From positions 37,042,329-37,106,328 of the forward strand of contig OZ024880.1 in the NCBI GenBank assembly GCA_964017185.1: DNA of 64,000 nt, given 5' to 3'. This stretch comes from Rugalucina vietnamica. Lineage: Eukaryota; Mollusca; Bivalvia; Lucinida; Lucinidae. The notes under the pieces were generated by a model. The model searched no databases and had not been told where the DNA came from. It was given only the letters and a program-made list of their open reading frames with translations. Positions 40,878 through 51,907 of the stretch are shown here, one piece after another; position 1 is the stretch's first letter, and every line of letters begins with the position of its first letter. Made by a program: the position numbers and the translations under genes.

Positions 40878-42345
40878 ATTAGCTCACCTGAGCCGAAGGC
40901 TCAAGTTTATAGGATAGGCAGGCACCCGGCGTCCGTCATCCGTCGGCATTGTCCGTTCACAGTTTCAAAGAGGAATATCTCTGAAGCTAGTGGGCCAACC
41001 TTGATCAAATTTTAAGTGAACCATCACTGGGTAGGGAGATTGACTGCATTAGGTTTTGAAGCAGATTGTATCAAACTTGTGGTTTCCGTGGAAACAGATA
41101 GCTCCCATATACTTACAATGCAGTCTTAGGACTAGATCCTTTTCGGAGCACAGATTTGTGCCCGTAAATCTCAATAGAAAAGATATTGTCAAAATATTCT
41201 CTGGTAATCTTGAAGGCTTTCTGGTTCAGCCACTGTTTCTGTCACTACTGGGTTATAAGTCACAATCATCATTTTCGTTCAGTTGAATGAGTTTTCCCTT
41301 TTGCAAGATATTATAGCATGTGTCAGTGTGAAAAGAATGTTACTAGACTGTTCATGCATGTGGAGTTCATTTTAAGCACTTTTATATTCCAAAGGACTTG
41401 TTTTATGTCAACTGCAGCTTGTAGTGTTTCAGTTGATAAACTGTATTCATACCTAGAACTTTTCTATGCAAGGGTGTATGGCTTTCTAATAGCATTATCT
41501 TTCTGTTCTTGAAAAATTGTAATTGTTTCAAGATAAAAAAAAATGTCAGCTGAGTTGATTTATGCAATTGTGGCTGGGGCACTTAGTCTCTAGACTGAAT
41601 GGAAAAAAACAACTTCTTCTCCAAAAACACAAGGCTCAGAGCTTTCATATTTTGTGTGTAGCAAAGTATAGCGGTCCTCTTTACAGATCCTGCCAACCGT
41701 GCCCCTGGGTTCCATACAGGTCACACCCTGGGGGCGTCATTATCTGCCATAGGCTTAAAATGGGAAAGCCATGAAAAAAATCTTCCCTGAAACCACAAGA
41801 CCCAAAGGTGGGAAAAAACACACAAAAGCCCTTTTCTCAGAAACCATAAGGCCTAGAGCTTTTATATTTTGTGCGTAGCAATATTCAGTAATCGTCTTTA
41901 TAAAACCGGACAACCATGTCCCTGGGGTCCATACAGGCCACGTCACAGGGACGTAATTATCTGCCATAGGCTTATAATAGGAATCATGTGAAAAAAAATC
42001 TTCTCTGAAACCGCAAGACCCAAAGCGCTTGTATATTTAGTATGCAGCAATGTTAAATGATGCTTTACATAGATCCTGCCAATGATGCCCCTGGGGTTCA
42101 AAATGGCTCCGTCCCAGGGGACATTAGCTACCATGTACTTACAATGGGAAAAACATACAAAAATCTTCTACTCAGAAATCATGAGTCCCAGAGCTTTTAT
42201 ATTTTTGTGTATAAATGTTCAATAATCCTCTTTTTAAATCCTGCCACTTGTGCTCCTGGTGTCTATACAGGCCGCACCCCAGGACAGGGGTCATTTAGAA
42301 GTCATTAGCTCCCGTACAAGTAAATCTGTCCAATTCAGGTGAGCG
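40878..42345. mobile_element. Element with AGCTCACCTG ends and internal tandem repeats
   Basis: Left end TTAGCTCACCTGAGCCGAAG and right end AATTCAGGTGAGCGATTAC are inverted, bounding about 1.47 kb. From about 41560 to 42300 a unit of roughly 165 bp is repeated about four times; each unit has CAGAAACCATAAGGCC-like, CAGAGCTTTTATATTTTGTG and CCTGGGGTCCATACAGG-like blocks. No coding capacity seen. A piece of the end recurs near 48690. Confidence 0.7.
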
Positions 42346-42426
42346 ATTACAGGATCATTTGTCCTCTGGTAATCAACAGTTCGAGACTACAGCAGTATCA
42401 AGGAACAACCAAACAACCATTAATTG

Positions 42427-42662
42427 GGCCGCGTCATGAGAAAAACGGATTTTCGCCTATGCTGAAACAAAGGCGCAGATCAGCTGTTCAGTAACTGCAC
42501 AGCTGATCAGCGCCTTTGTTTTCGCCACTTGGATAGTACAATTCCTCTTCTACTTATATCTGAAATTTCAAGCTCCTAGCCTTTTTCTGAAGCTGTACAT
42601 GCCGGTTAGTGTCAGACCTGGCCAGAAACCCCAAAGACCAGTTTTCTCGCTTCGCGGCTCAA
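42427..42662 (-). mobile_element. Family B MITE copy 15
   Basis: GGGCCGCGTCATGAGAAAAA at the left, centre AGCTGTTCAGTAACTGCACAGCT (arm sequence changed on both sides, so pairing is mostly kept), right end GCTTCGCGGCTCA. Confidence 0.85.
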
Positions 42663-42964
42663 TTAATAGTGAAAACAAAAAAGTAAGGGGATGGTAAAAC
42701 ATCCATTGTACCATAAGTCTGCATTCAAGCATAAGTTTTGCTTATTTTCCCATTAAACCATCAACAGATTAAAAGTGGATAGTGCATTTTTTCTTATTTT
42801 CTTTGTCAAGTAACATCGAATATAGGCTTCTAGTAGTTTTAGCTTAAGTTATACGAAGGTATTTTGCCGTTATAAGTCAAAGTCAGGCACTGCCTACAAT
42901 TGTTTGTTTAATTGCCACATAAGCATTTGATGACAAGAGAACCATAAAGAAATATCATATCATT

Positions 42965-43200
42965 GTTTATGCTTAGTTTGCCAGATACAGATGTCAACAC
43001 CTATAGATAGTTGATCATGGTTATCATGCCCTGTTGTTAAATATTCCAGAAACACTTATGGTCTTGATCTATCAAATGCCCTTAATTAATTGGCAATAAG
43101 CATGGTTTTATGGTCAAAACTGTATGAACTGTTAACAATCCAGTTTCAAAATTGCCATTGGAATTGCTCAGCTTTTCCTTTTTCTGGAACCATTATTACC
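42965..43200 (+). repeat. Direct repeat, left copy
   Basis: CAGATGTCAACACCTATAG, GTTGATCATGGTTATCA, TAAGCATGGTTTTATGG and CTGTATGAACTGTTAACA recur in the same order at 44095-44300. Confidence 0.6.
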
Positions 43201-43479
43201 CTAATAAATCAACATTTATTTCTTTAAAAATAGTGATTGTGGCTACCTTTGTGGAAATGAGATGCTAACTTGATGATCGATTGTTCTCTTAAGCAAGTCT
43301 GCAGAGACACGGAAGAAACTTGTTACATGAACTTGGCGTAAATTGCTGAATATCACAATACACGGGTGTGCGATCGGACAAGGAACTATTCCATGCAATC
43401 AATTACAGGCACGTTGAATATGTTATGGACGTGACACAAGCTTGCCACACGTTGGCGTCTGTTTGTTTGTGTGTATTAA

Positions 43480-43665
43480 GGCTGAATGCCCCAGTCAACA
43501 TTTTTTCAGTCATGTCGGGACGGAGCCAACTGGGTTTAACCAGTACTGTAAGGAGTTAATGTGTCTTGCTAAAGGACACAACACGGTGACGCCTGTGGGG
43601 ATCAAACCCAGGACCTCTCGATTCGGAGTCCGACGCTCTACCACTACGCCACCGCGCTCCCTATG
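43480..43665 (-). mobile_element. tRNA-derived SINE
   Basis: Minus strand: GGGAGCGCGGTGGCGTAGTG then GTAGAGCGTCGGAC (A-box) and GGTCCTGGGTTTGATCCCC (B-box), body with CACCGTGTTGTGTCC. The most complete SINE head in the window. Confidence 0.8.
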
Positions 43666-44094
43666 AATCTGAGTCAAGCGTGTGCCTGATGTTTGAAAAA
43701 TCTCAACACACTGACAAATTTGGACAAATAAAAAAATATTAATAAGCAGCCACACGTTAGCGCGTAAATCAGGCTTGTGCCGGAAATATAAACATCTTAA
43801 CACTTTGAGAATGTTACGTACCAGACATGTTTATCACGTGATGTAGGTGCGTATCAGATGTTAAACACAAGTCTCACACACGCTTAATGTGGGCACGTCA
43901 CTGATGAGTTCAGCAAGCGCCCAAACCAATAGTTTGGAAAATCGAAATGCACATGTACACTGTAGGGTACATAGTCTTGTTCAAAGTGTGTGCCGAACGA
44001 GATCAAAGCATGTTCAACACATAATTAACACATGTTGAACGTATACATAACATATATGACACACACCCAAGAACCTTTGATTCGAATAAAGAAA

Positions 44095-44300
44095 CACTGT
44101 ATTTGTTGTTAATGCATAGTTTACCTATTACAGATGTCAACACCTGTTGATCATGATTATCAAGCACTGTTTTGAACCATTCCAGATAATATATTGCTAT
44201 ATGTATTGGTTCAGAAATTCTCTTAATTTGACAGTAAGCATGGTTTAAACAGTCAACTTTGTATGAACAGTCACATGTAACAATTGAGGCCTAGTGTTCA
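44095..44300 (+). repeat. Direct repeat, right copy
   Basis: Diverged copy of 42965-43200, about 1.1 kb downstream; the SINE at 43480 lies between the two. Confidence 0.6.
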
Positions 44301-44739
44301 GGTTGAAAAAGAATATATTGAAATTGTAAAGCATTTCCATTTCCTGACGTGCATGTGGGTTTAAAGCTTGGATGAGTCTTGTATGCTTAGGAATAAGTGA
44401 ATCGTGTTCATCCGTATACGTTCGGCGTTAGCTTTACATGTAGGTTTGTCATGTACGCTACTTGTAGTTGTCAATTTTCCGAAAACATTTAACCATTTAA
44501 TACACTTCAGTATATATACCCCCATTCCACTGGGTGGCGATTCCTCATGGCCATTTTTCAGAATTCTCTAATTCGCCGTGGAAGCACCGACTGATGCAAA
44601 ATTTTGGAACTTCCACGCTTTCACTATGCCACTAGTATGTCCCTACGCTGGCCACGACCATGTTGCACTGTCACTACGCTCCTTTGTCTATGCTGTCTAC
44701 GCGACCCTGCTACGACCTAAGCACGTAAGCCGCGCTTCT

Positions 44740-44974
44740 GAGCCGCCACATGGGAAAACTAATAATCTGCATTGGCGAAAACAAAGGCGCAGATCAGCTT
44801 CGCAGTAACTGCGAAGCTGATCATCGCATTTGTTTTCGCTACATGAATAGTAAAAATCCTCGTCTACTTAACTCCAAAATTTCAAGCTTCTAGCTCTTTT
44901 CTGTGCTTGTACAAGTCGGTTTGTGTCAGACCTGTTTGGAAACCACATTGTTGGTTTTCCCACGAGGCGGCTCA
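44740..44974 (-). mobile_element. Family B MITE copy 16
   Basis: Full-length: GAGCCGCCACATGGGAAAAC, centre TTCGCAGTAACTGCGAA, right end ACGAGGCGGCTCA. Confidence 0.92.
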
Positions 44975-45548
44975 GCTTCCATTGCGCTTTTTGGGACATT
45001 TCTTTGTAAGTTCATTTTGTAGTATTTGGACACCGCATAGTTTTCCGAAGTTAGTTTGATGTGCGTGTTCTTGTGGAATATGACCATACAGTTCCATCAC
45101 CAGATGTTCGAGTTTGTCTTTCTGCTCATACAGGGCGACACTTTGTGGTAATGATAGTCTTAGGTACTAGTTAATGATGACAATAATGGTAAACTGCACT
45201 TCTTACCACAGTATCCCTGCTGTCCATTATAGCTGCAATCCTGGTATGAGAATTAAATATTCTCTCTTTTTATATACTTATTTCACATGTCTACCGCCAT
45301 AAATATGACATTGCTTATTTTTCTCCCGGACTGTCTTTTAGTTCGATTTGTCTAGCAATTTGATATTGTGCATTGTCTGTAAATCAACTTTTACATTAAC
45401 CAGATACCAAACACCATTGATAATAAGGGCATGTTAAGATAATTAGTTTTATAATTAAGCTAAATGATAAGTTTACAAGTGATATCAGGCATGCAGAGAA
45501 GCTTAATGTATACTGATGAAATTAAGAAATGCAACAACCACTCTCAAT

Positions 45549-45785
45549 ATTTGTAAAAAGGTACAAGTAGGCAAAGATCAGGAAAAGGCGCAATCAGAAA
45601 AAGATTCCCACTTCAAAAACCGAGGTGGGAAAAACAAAACTAACAATCAGGTACTTATACCATGAAACATATGGTAAGCCGAATGAGCAGCTATTTTCCC
45701 AAAAGGTGGCCACTCAGTTACCCTAACTTAACTAAAAAAATGAAAACATACATAAGGCGCCAACAGCACAAAAATTTTTTAAACA
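45549..45785 (-). mobile_element. Family F repeat, long form (inverted)
   Basis: AAAAAGGTACAAGTAGGC through GGTGGCCACTCAGTTACC, then CATACATAAGGCGCCAACAG. Reverse complement of 21615-21835. Confidence 0.75.
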
Positions 45786-46059
45786 CCAAGACATAAAACA
45801 AAAAGAACCACCACAGAAGTATCGACTTGGAACGATCAGTAACACAAAGTTACTGGCGGGCTTAAACCGGTTTTACAGGTACCTAACCTCACCCTCAGCT
45901 TCTGCAGTGGTTCATAACATTTAGTTAGTTCTTCGGTCCTCGTGGTGAATCTCTAGATAACTAGTCAATGGATCATCAAGAACAAACAAATAAATCATGA
46001 TAAACATCCTGATGAATCAAAAACCAGGACTCACAGATTGAGTAAGCTGCCCGACGATG

Positions 46060-46680
46060 GAGATCCCTGGGCGCCGAATAACCTACTAACTCCGGAGCAA
46101 AAGAAAATCACCAGTTGGACCCCGGTGGGCCAAGCAACAGACAAGAAGCTCCGGCCCCAACCAACTAAAATAAATAGCTTTAAGTCGGGGCCATCATAGA
46201 GTCTGACGCCCGACCCACCGGCGTGCAATTAAAGAAGGCAGCATAGTTATCAACCATGTCGGGCATGATTGGGTTAAAAACTAAGCATGCAGACTGTCGC
46301 ATAACATTCAAGTTATAACCTATACGTCTGTAACGTGTTATGATTTTTCTGAACTGAAAAGAAAAATCATTTATTCCTTTAAGTTTCTTGAATTTGTAAA
46401 CCAGGTCAGGTTCCGAAAGGCCCTCACTTAAAAGCGTCTTTAACCCAACATTATATTTGGAAATCAATTCATAGTGTCTACGATAAAATTTAGAAAAGGT
46501 TTTTCGAAGTTAATGATACCGATAGCCCTGTTGGGGAAGTTTTGCCGTTAAACATTTATTTCGAGCGTTGAAGTCTGTAACATGATTGCAGACTCTAGCA
46601 AACCTAATAAGTTGCGAAATGCATACACCATAAGAAGCACCATAAGAAGCACGACGAGGAACCTACAATGTAATCTAAAT
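46060..46680 (-). mobile_element. Reverse-transcriptase retroelement remnant, copy B
   Basis: The minus-strand frame at 46180-46467 reads FSFQFRKIITRYRRIGYNLN, then SACLVFNPIMPD and FNCTPVGRASDSMMAPT. This is the C-terminus of the same RT family as copy A. Shared flanking DNA (CAAGCAACAGACAAGAAGC) and 3' sequence align with 20-500. No RT active-site region remains. Confidence 0.65.
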
Positions 46681-46689
46681 TTGAGGTAC

Positions 46690-46870
46690 CGCTGTGTCTA
46701 GTGTGGGTTTGAGCCCTGCTCTGGCCACATGTGAGACAAACCAAGTTCTGCTTGCGGGTGTGTCAGATGGTTTTTCTCGGAGTTCTCCCGTTTTCGCCCA
46801 CCTACTGGTTGGCCCGTCTCATATGAGCTGAAATAATCTTGAAAGGGACGTTAAACTGAAATGAAAACAA
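46690..46870 (+). repeat. SINE-like body, copy 1
   Basis: GTGTCTAGTGTGGGTTTGAG (B-box-like), CAAGTTCTGCTTGCGGGTG and GTTAAACTGAAATGAAAAC. A diverged sister lies at 47580-47762. Confidence 0.5.
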
Positions 46871-47579
46871 TGAGGTGTATAGCATCTTATTCCAGGAAAT
46901 CAGTATGTAGCCATCATTTTAAATAAATGTTTGAGGCATGAGCCACTACTTGAAACATGGTCATTTAAAGAAAATTTTTACCAAAACCAAAATTATTGTT
47001 TACCGAATTCTTGCAATTTATTGCATATCAAAGACGACCATCAGTTGGTACCTTAATTTGTGATTTTTAATGTTTAATGGCATTAGCTTCATTATTGAAC
47101 ATTACATAATAGAGTTTAATTCTATCTCCGTGGGTTGCAGATGGGTAATTTGGGTAAGTTTTGAAAGAATATTGACAGTCGGTATTCAATTAAACACCCA
47201 AATCCATGTCAAAATTATGTATCTTGCATGTTAGACTAAGTTGACGTATTTCTTTGATGAGAGAATGATCAGTTGACTAACTGTTGGTTATCAGCTAGTT
47301 GAGCATAAACTTCAAGCAATTATTCTACATTATTTTCTTTTGCAAAATGCATTGCTTTATCTGTTAAAACATTTTGACACAATTCGATGGGATGGTCAAT
47401 AGGATGTCATTGTTGCATAACACATGTAATGTCACTGGCCCATTGGTCCGATATATGGCATATAAATGGCAGAATTCCGAACACTTTAAAAGCAGTCAAA
47501 ACACCTTAAAACTTATATAGGTGGCACTGTAGCCGATTGTTTATGGATGCTGATTTCATAATAGCTCTTAATCATTCAA

Positions 47580-47762
47580 TCATCTCACCACTGTGTCCAG
47601 CGTGGCTCCGAACCCCGCACAGGGCACATGTGAAGCCAGCCAAGTTCTGCTTGCTGGTGTACCAGGTGCTTAGTCTGTTGGTAATCTAGTTTTCACCTCA
47701 GCTACTCGTTTTGCCCGTCTCATACGGCGTGATTCTTGTTTAGGGATTGTAAAACTGAATGA
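47580..47762 (+). repeat. SINE-like body, copy 2
   Basis: GTGTCCAGCGTGGCTCCGAA, CAAGTTCTGCTTGCTGGTG, CCCGTCTCATACGGC and GTAAAACTGAATGAAAATC match copy 1 in order. Confidence 0.5.
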
Positions 47763-47893
47763 AAATCAATAGTTGCATATCTTTTTTCCATAAGTATAGA
47801 AACATTTTTTTTTTCAAAGTACTTGAAAACTTGATTTATTGTTTCTATAGAAGTGCTAAATGTCTGGAGTATTTCATACTCATATCATTGTAT

Positions 47894-48131
47894 GAGCGGC
47901 ATCATGAGAAAACCAACAATCAGCATATGCGAAAACAAGAAACAAATCAGCTTCGTGGACCGCAAAGCTGATCAGCGCCTTTGTTTTCGCTATATGGATA
48001 CATGTAGTAAAACTCCTCTACTTTTTAAATAAAAAAAAATCAAACTTCTAGCCATTTTTGTAACGGTACAGACCGGATTGTGTGGGACGTGTTCGAAAAC
48101 CACATTAATGGTTTTCTCATGAGGTGGCTCA
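47894..48131 (-). mobile_element. Family B MITE copy 17
   Basis: GAGCGGCATCATGAGAAAAC and ATGAGGTGGCTCA ends; centre partly deleted (AGCTTCGTGGACCGCAAAGC). Confidence 0.85.
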
Positions 48132-48284
48132 TATGTCTTCATTAATCAAAATGTCACTATTTTTCACATGCTGCTTCTTAGATGATACAGAAATGGATAC
48201 TTCATGCAACTTTTGATACCAAAATTAAGCAGCATAATAAGTTCCTACTAACAGAAAAGTGATATAAATTTTGACCATACCCTC

Positions 48285-48405
48285 GCAGTACGGGTTAATA
48301 ATTATATTGGTATGGTATGATGGTATGGTATGATGGTATGGTATGAAATTCATACTATACCATCATACCATACTATCATACCATACCATGTTTTACCATA
48401 TGCCG
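48285..48405. repeat. TGGTATGGTA / TACCATACCA palindrome, copy 2 (inverted)
   Basis: GTACGGGTTAATAATTAT precedes GGTATGGTATGATGGTATGG and its complement. The flanks match 40645-40760 in reverse orientation, so this is the same element, not a chance microsatellite. Confidence 0.8.
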
Positions 48406-48689
48406 CACAACAGAGAGGCTGACAAAATAAACAGTCGTATAATTAAGATAACCACTTTTCCTGGCACAATAAACATGTCGTATAATTAAGATAACCACTT
48501 TTCCTGGCACAATAAACAGTCATATAATTAAGATAACCACATTTTCTGGAACACCAGAGTACTGATCAGGCATGGCCCAAAACCTAATATATGTTTCCTA
48601 AGTGGCCTTAGGAGACATTCTTCATGTTTGAAAGTGCAAATGGTTGCATGCAGGCAGATGGATGCCAACTCGATTTCCATCCTATAAGC

Positions 48690-50461
48690 TCACCTTGTGA
48701 GGCTTCGGCTTCGGCTCAAGTGAACTAATAATGAGTTATGTCAAAGTCCAAGAACTGTTTATTTTCATCATTTCGAAATGTTCAAAATAAAAAGTCTTTC
48801 TGGAAATTCACAGGTAAATGTACATATGTCAATAGTTTTGCATGATCAAAGTTGCTATTCACACAAGTTCATAGTCTCGCTCGGCCATTTTTGAGTGTTA
48901 TAAAGTTTCACTTCAAAATTGTTATTATTTTATAAGACACCAACTATTATAATTTTATCTTTAGCCAACAACAACAACAACAACAAAACACTTTATTCAC
49001 TCAAGGTCTGCGGATACAAACATCATGAGGATATGATAGAATAATATATTTAACATGACATGGTGGAAGCAGCAACAGAATACAGATTGTGAAAAATTTA
49101 GTGGTTGAAATATTGAAAAGTACAATTTCAGGATGGGGGTGATGTCTTGTTGATTTCGGTACGACTGTATTAGATGTGTGGCACGAGTTATACAAAAAGT
49201 AATTAACAAAGTATACAATGCATAAAGATAACTAAATAAATACTTAATAAATACTTAATGGCACAAATTATGAAGTAATATGTAAGCTTTATATGCTATA
49301 TTGCAAAATACGCACTTTTATTATTAACAATATAATATGCACAAAATATAATGTGAACATAATATATATCTTGTGACTCTATTTAAGCACAAAATAGGTT
49401 ATCAATTATACAGGGGGAACTAACTGAGTAATAAATGATTTACATTTTTAAAATGAATATCTTCCCTTTACATGTATCTCATTTTATTTTATATTGGCCG
49501 GAACACGGCGAAATCCAGCACAAGTGCATATAGAATTCTGCCAATACATTTGTTAGAAATTCAAAAGGAATACCCTAACTCTTATCTGAGGTGATTAATA
49601 CATTGGTGCATGCCTTTGCATAAATTACCAAGAGCTTTTCTTAAATATACCTGTTATAAATTTTGGCTTTATTATATCCCCAAATCAGGGTCTTCCAAGC
49701 TTAATACACTGCAAAATCACATATGCTATATTGAGCCCAAGATACTTTTTGAATTTTGATGGAAAAATCCTTATTGAATATAAAATGATTGTGGAATCTG
49801 CCAGATGAAATTTTGTAACATCATGTAAATGTCGTGTCCGTAGTCCCCTATTTTCAAGCTCCTATAAAAATAGTTGTCCCGTATTTTTTTTTTTCATGTT
49901 CGAGTTATGCCACCTTTTTGAGTTATGTCCCTTTGGAAGCAAAATTTGAAAATCTCATGTGCAAGATATCTCAAAAAGTATTTAGATAGAGCCTTCATAT
50001 TTGGTACCGATTGGGGTGGAGTAGAAGATCACCTGATCAACTTTTGAGGAATTTAATTCAAAGTTTGACAGAATTACGGAATCGTGGAATTTTAACTCCA
50101 TTTTTAAGTGTGCATCTGTTATCAATGTTAGTCCTCAAGTTTGCTATTTGTGCCCAGGTCTACTGTTTGCTTACATGATTTTCATAGACAAAATAATGAA
50201 ATGAATGAATCACATAAACTGTACCAGGTTCGAGGCAAGCATACAGTTGGGGGCATAGTGTTTTACAAACACTTATTTCTAGTGTCATATTCTTTGACCT
50301 GTGGTCATATTAATTAATGTGTTGCTTTTTCTTGTACTAGAATTAATCTATGATGCATTCGATACTTTTATTTTTATTTCAATAAAGGATACTTAAAAAT
50401 TTCTTGTGAAAGAAAAGCTGTATTTAACTTAGATCCCCTGGTAAAATTGAAGTTATTTCAG
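48690..50461. other. Non-coding stretch with a CAA microsatellite
   Basis: Begins with a fragment of the AGCTCACCT-ended element (48690-48730). (CAA)n lies at 48969-48986. The remainder is AT-rich; I see no supported exon. Confidence 0.4.
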
Positions 50462-50615
50462 GAATCATCAAAGACAAAACAGATTGCAGCAAACTGGATT
50501 CTCCGTTCAAAGTATGTGACAGCATTCCGCCGTCTTGTCAAGAATAGATGTGCTAAGGCTGCCATGTGTAAAGTTATAAAAGAAGCTGCCAAGCAAGAGA
50601 TAAAGAGTATACAGG
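50462..50615 (+). CDS. Internal exon of an unknown gene
   Basis: Acceptor gttatttcag|GAA and donor CAGG|gtattt bound a 154-nt exon, phase 0 in and phase 1 out. It reads ANWILRSKYVTAFRRLVKN then AAMCKVIKEAAKQEIKSIQ, strongly amphipathic and basic with no stop. The pattern (SKYVTAFRRLV, KxAMxxVIKxAxxxEIK) resembles a segment of large uncharacterised invertebrate proteins that start with a Cys-rich N-terminus, so it may continue the gene begun at 38376. That link is inference; no exon between or after was identified. Confidence 0.5.
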
Positions 50616-51762
50616 GTATTTTGCTGCTTGGTTAGTTAGTTACTGTCCTGGTAAAAAGCTAAGGTCATGTCATAATAAGTTGACTCAAGACAGTGTCCTT
50701 TATTTGGATTTTAACAGAAATTTAAATGAATGACCAACATCACAAACCCTGAAATAAATAACCGGGACTTGATAAATACCAGTACTACTACTGGACATAC
50801 TGTCAGAACCACAGGAAAAATGGTCCAGTAAACACTCACCCCAGCTTTACTATATGTATACTCATTTCTCAAACCCCCTTGTGCACAATGAGTCATTTTT
50901 GGACAGAGAACATACAAATTATCTATCTATTGCCAGTTTCTGCAACGTTTCCCTATTAAATGACATTTTTCACAGTGATAGAGAACCCTTTGGTCCCAAA
51001 TTATTGTCACAAACATAAAAACATGTATTGTATTCTGACCATTTTCCTATTTCCAGAAAGCTTCCCATTTAATGCCATTTTACAAATTTTCTACATACAA
51101 ATCGATTTGGCGACCTAAATTGACCTTACTGTAACATAGGTCAAGGTCATCCCTGCATAATATATAAACTTTGTAAAGCTTAAGTTTCAAGACCCTAGGC
51201 CTTTTGGTTCTGAAGAAGATTTTTGCTAAAGTGTATTTGTAGCACTGGCAGCCATCTTTGTCATGTGACATGGAACATTCACATAAACTTTTGTTGCCCA
51301 TTCCAAAAGATGCTCCACTTGAAGTTTGGCTTTGATTAGCTAGGCGGTTTCAGAAAGATGCTTGAACATTGTGGACAACAACGACAATGATGCCAGAGCA
51401 TGTCCATCCTATATTCTAAGCTCTCAGACTCCATGAGCCTTCTTCTCAAGTGCAGTATAAATATCTCATGTACCTTGCCCTTCTATAGTGATTATTTGTT
51501 TTTAGGCATGGAACATCAAGTTTTCTCTTAGTATACAAACAACAACTGAACCGTATTAACTGACATTTCATTATACATGTATATACCATTAGCTCTTGAA
51601 TATTTGTGTCGGATATATCATGTACTTGTCTTTTGTTTCATTTCTTCCCAAAAAGTGAATACTTTGTTTAGCCCCACTGCTGGGGTTGATGCAGGTTCGT
51701 ATCTCACAGCAAAATGAGGGGGTTTATATGGTGCCTGAGTTCTTTAGAACACTAACACTCAC
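50616..51762. other. Gap between the unknown exon and the helicase
   Basis: I searched both strands for continuation of either gene and found no convincing exon. Sequence with GGTCAAGGTCATCC near 51140 looks like a degenerate intergenic repeat. Confidence 0.4.
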
Positions 51763-51907
51763 CATTCAGAAATACAGTGGGCTTCATCACAAACAAACAA
51801 GCAAAGCCTCTCTCTGTATACAGTTGATCTCAACATCTTCCTCCATCTTTCATCCTGCATTACCTCTGGGCTAGCAAACACGATTGTAAAGTTACCATTT
51901 ACAAGAC
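51763..51907 (-). CDS. RecQ-like exon 4 (DEAH box)
   Basis: Acceptor gcatttcag|GT, donor GAATG|gtgagt; 145 nt, phase 1 in and 2 out. Encodes GLVNGNFTIVFASPEV and the DEAH box. Confidence 0.82.

Noticed and set aside
44578..44808. 76-codon frame with CPYAGHDH and RHKRR-like text
   Set aside because: Built on a short CTACGCTG-type imperfect repeat and running into a MITE; no splice or domain support.
45215..45252. Possible 32-nt micro-exon reading SLLSIIAAIL between ccacag and gtatga
   Set aside because: Isolated, no neighbouring exon of compatible phase found; likely chance.
51686..51874. 62-codon plus-strand frame
   Set aside because: Antisense to the DEAH-box exon of the helicase.
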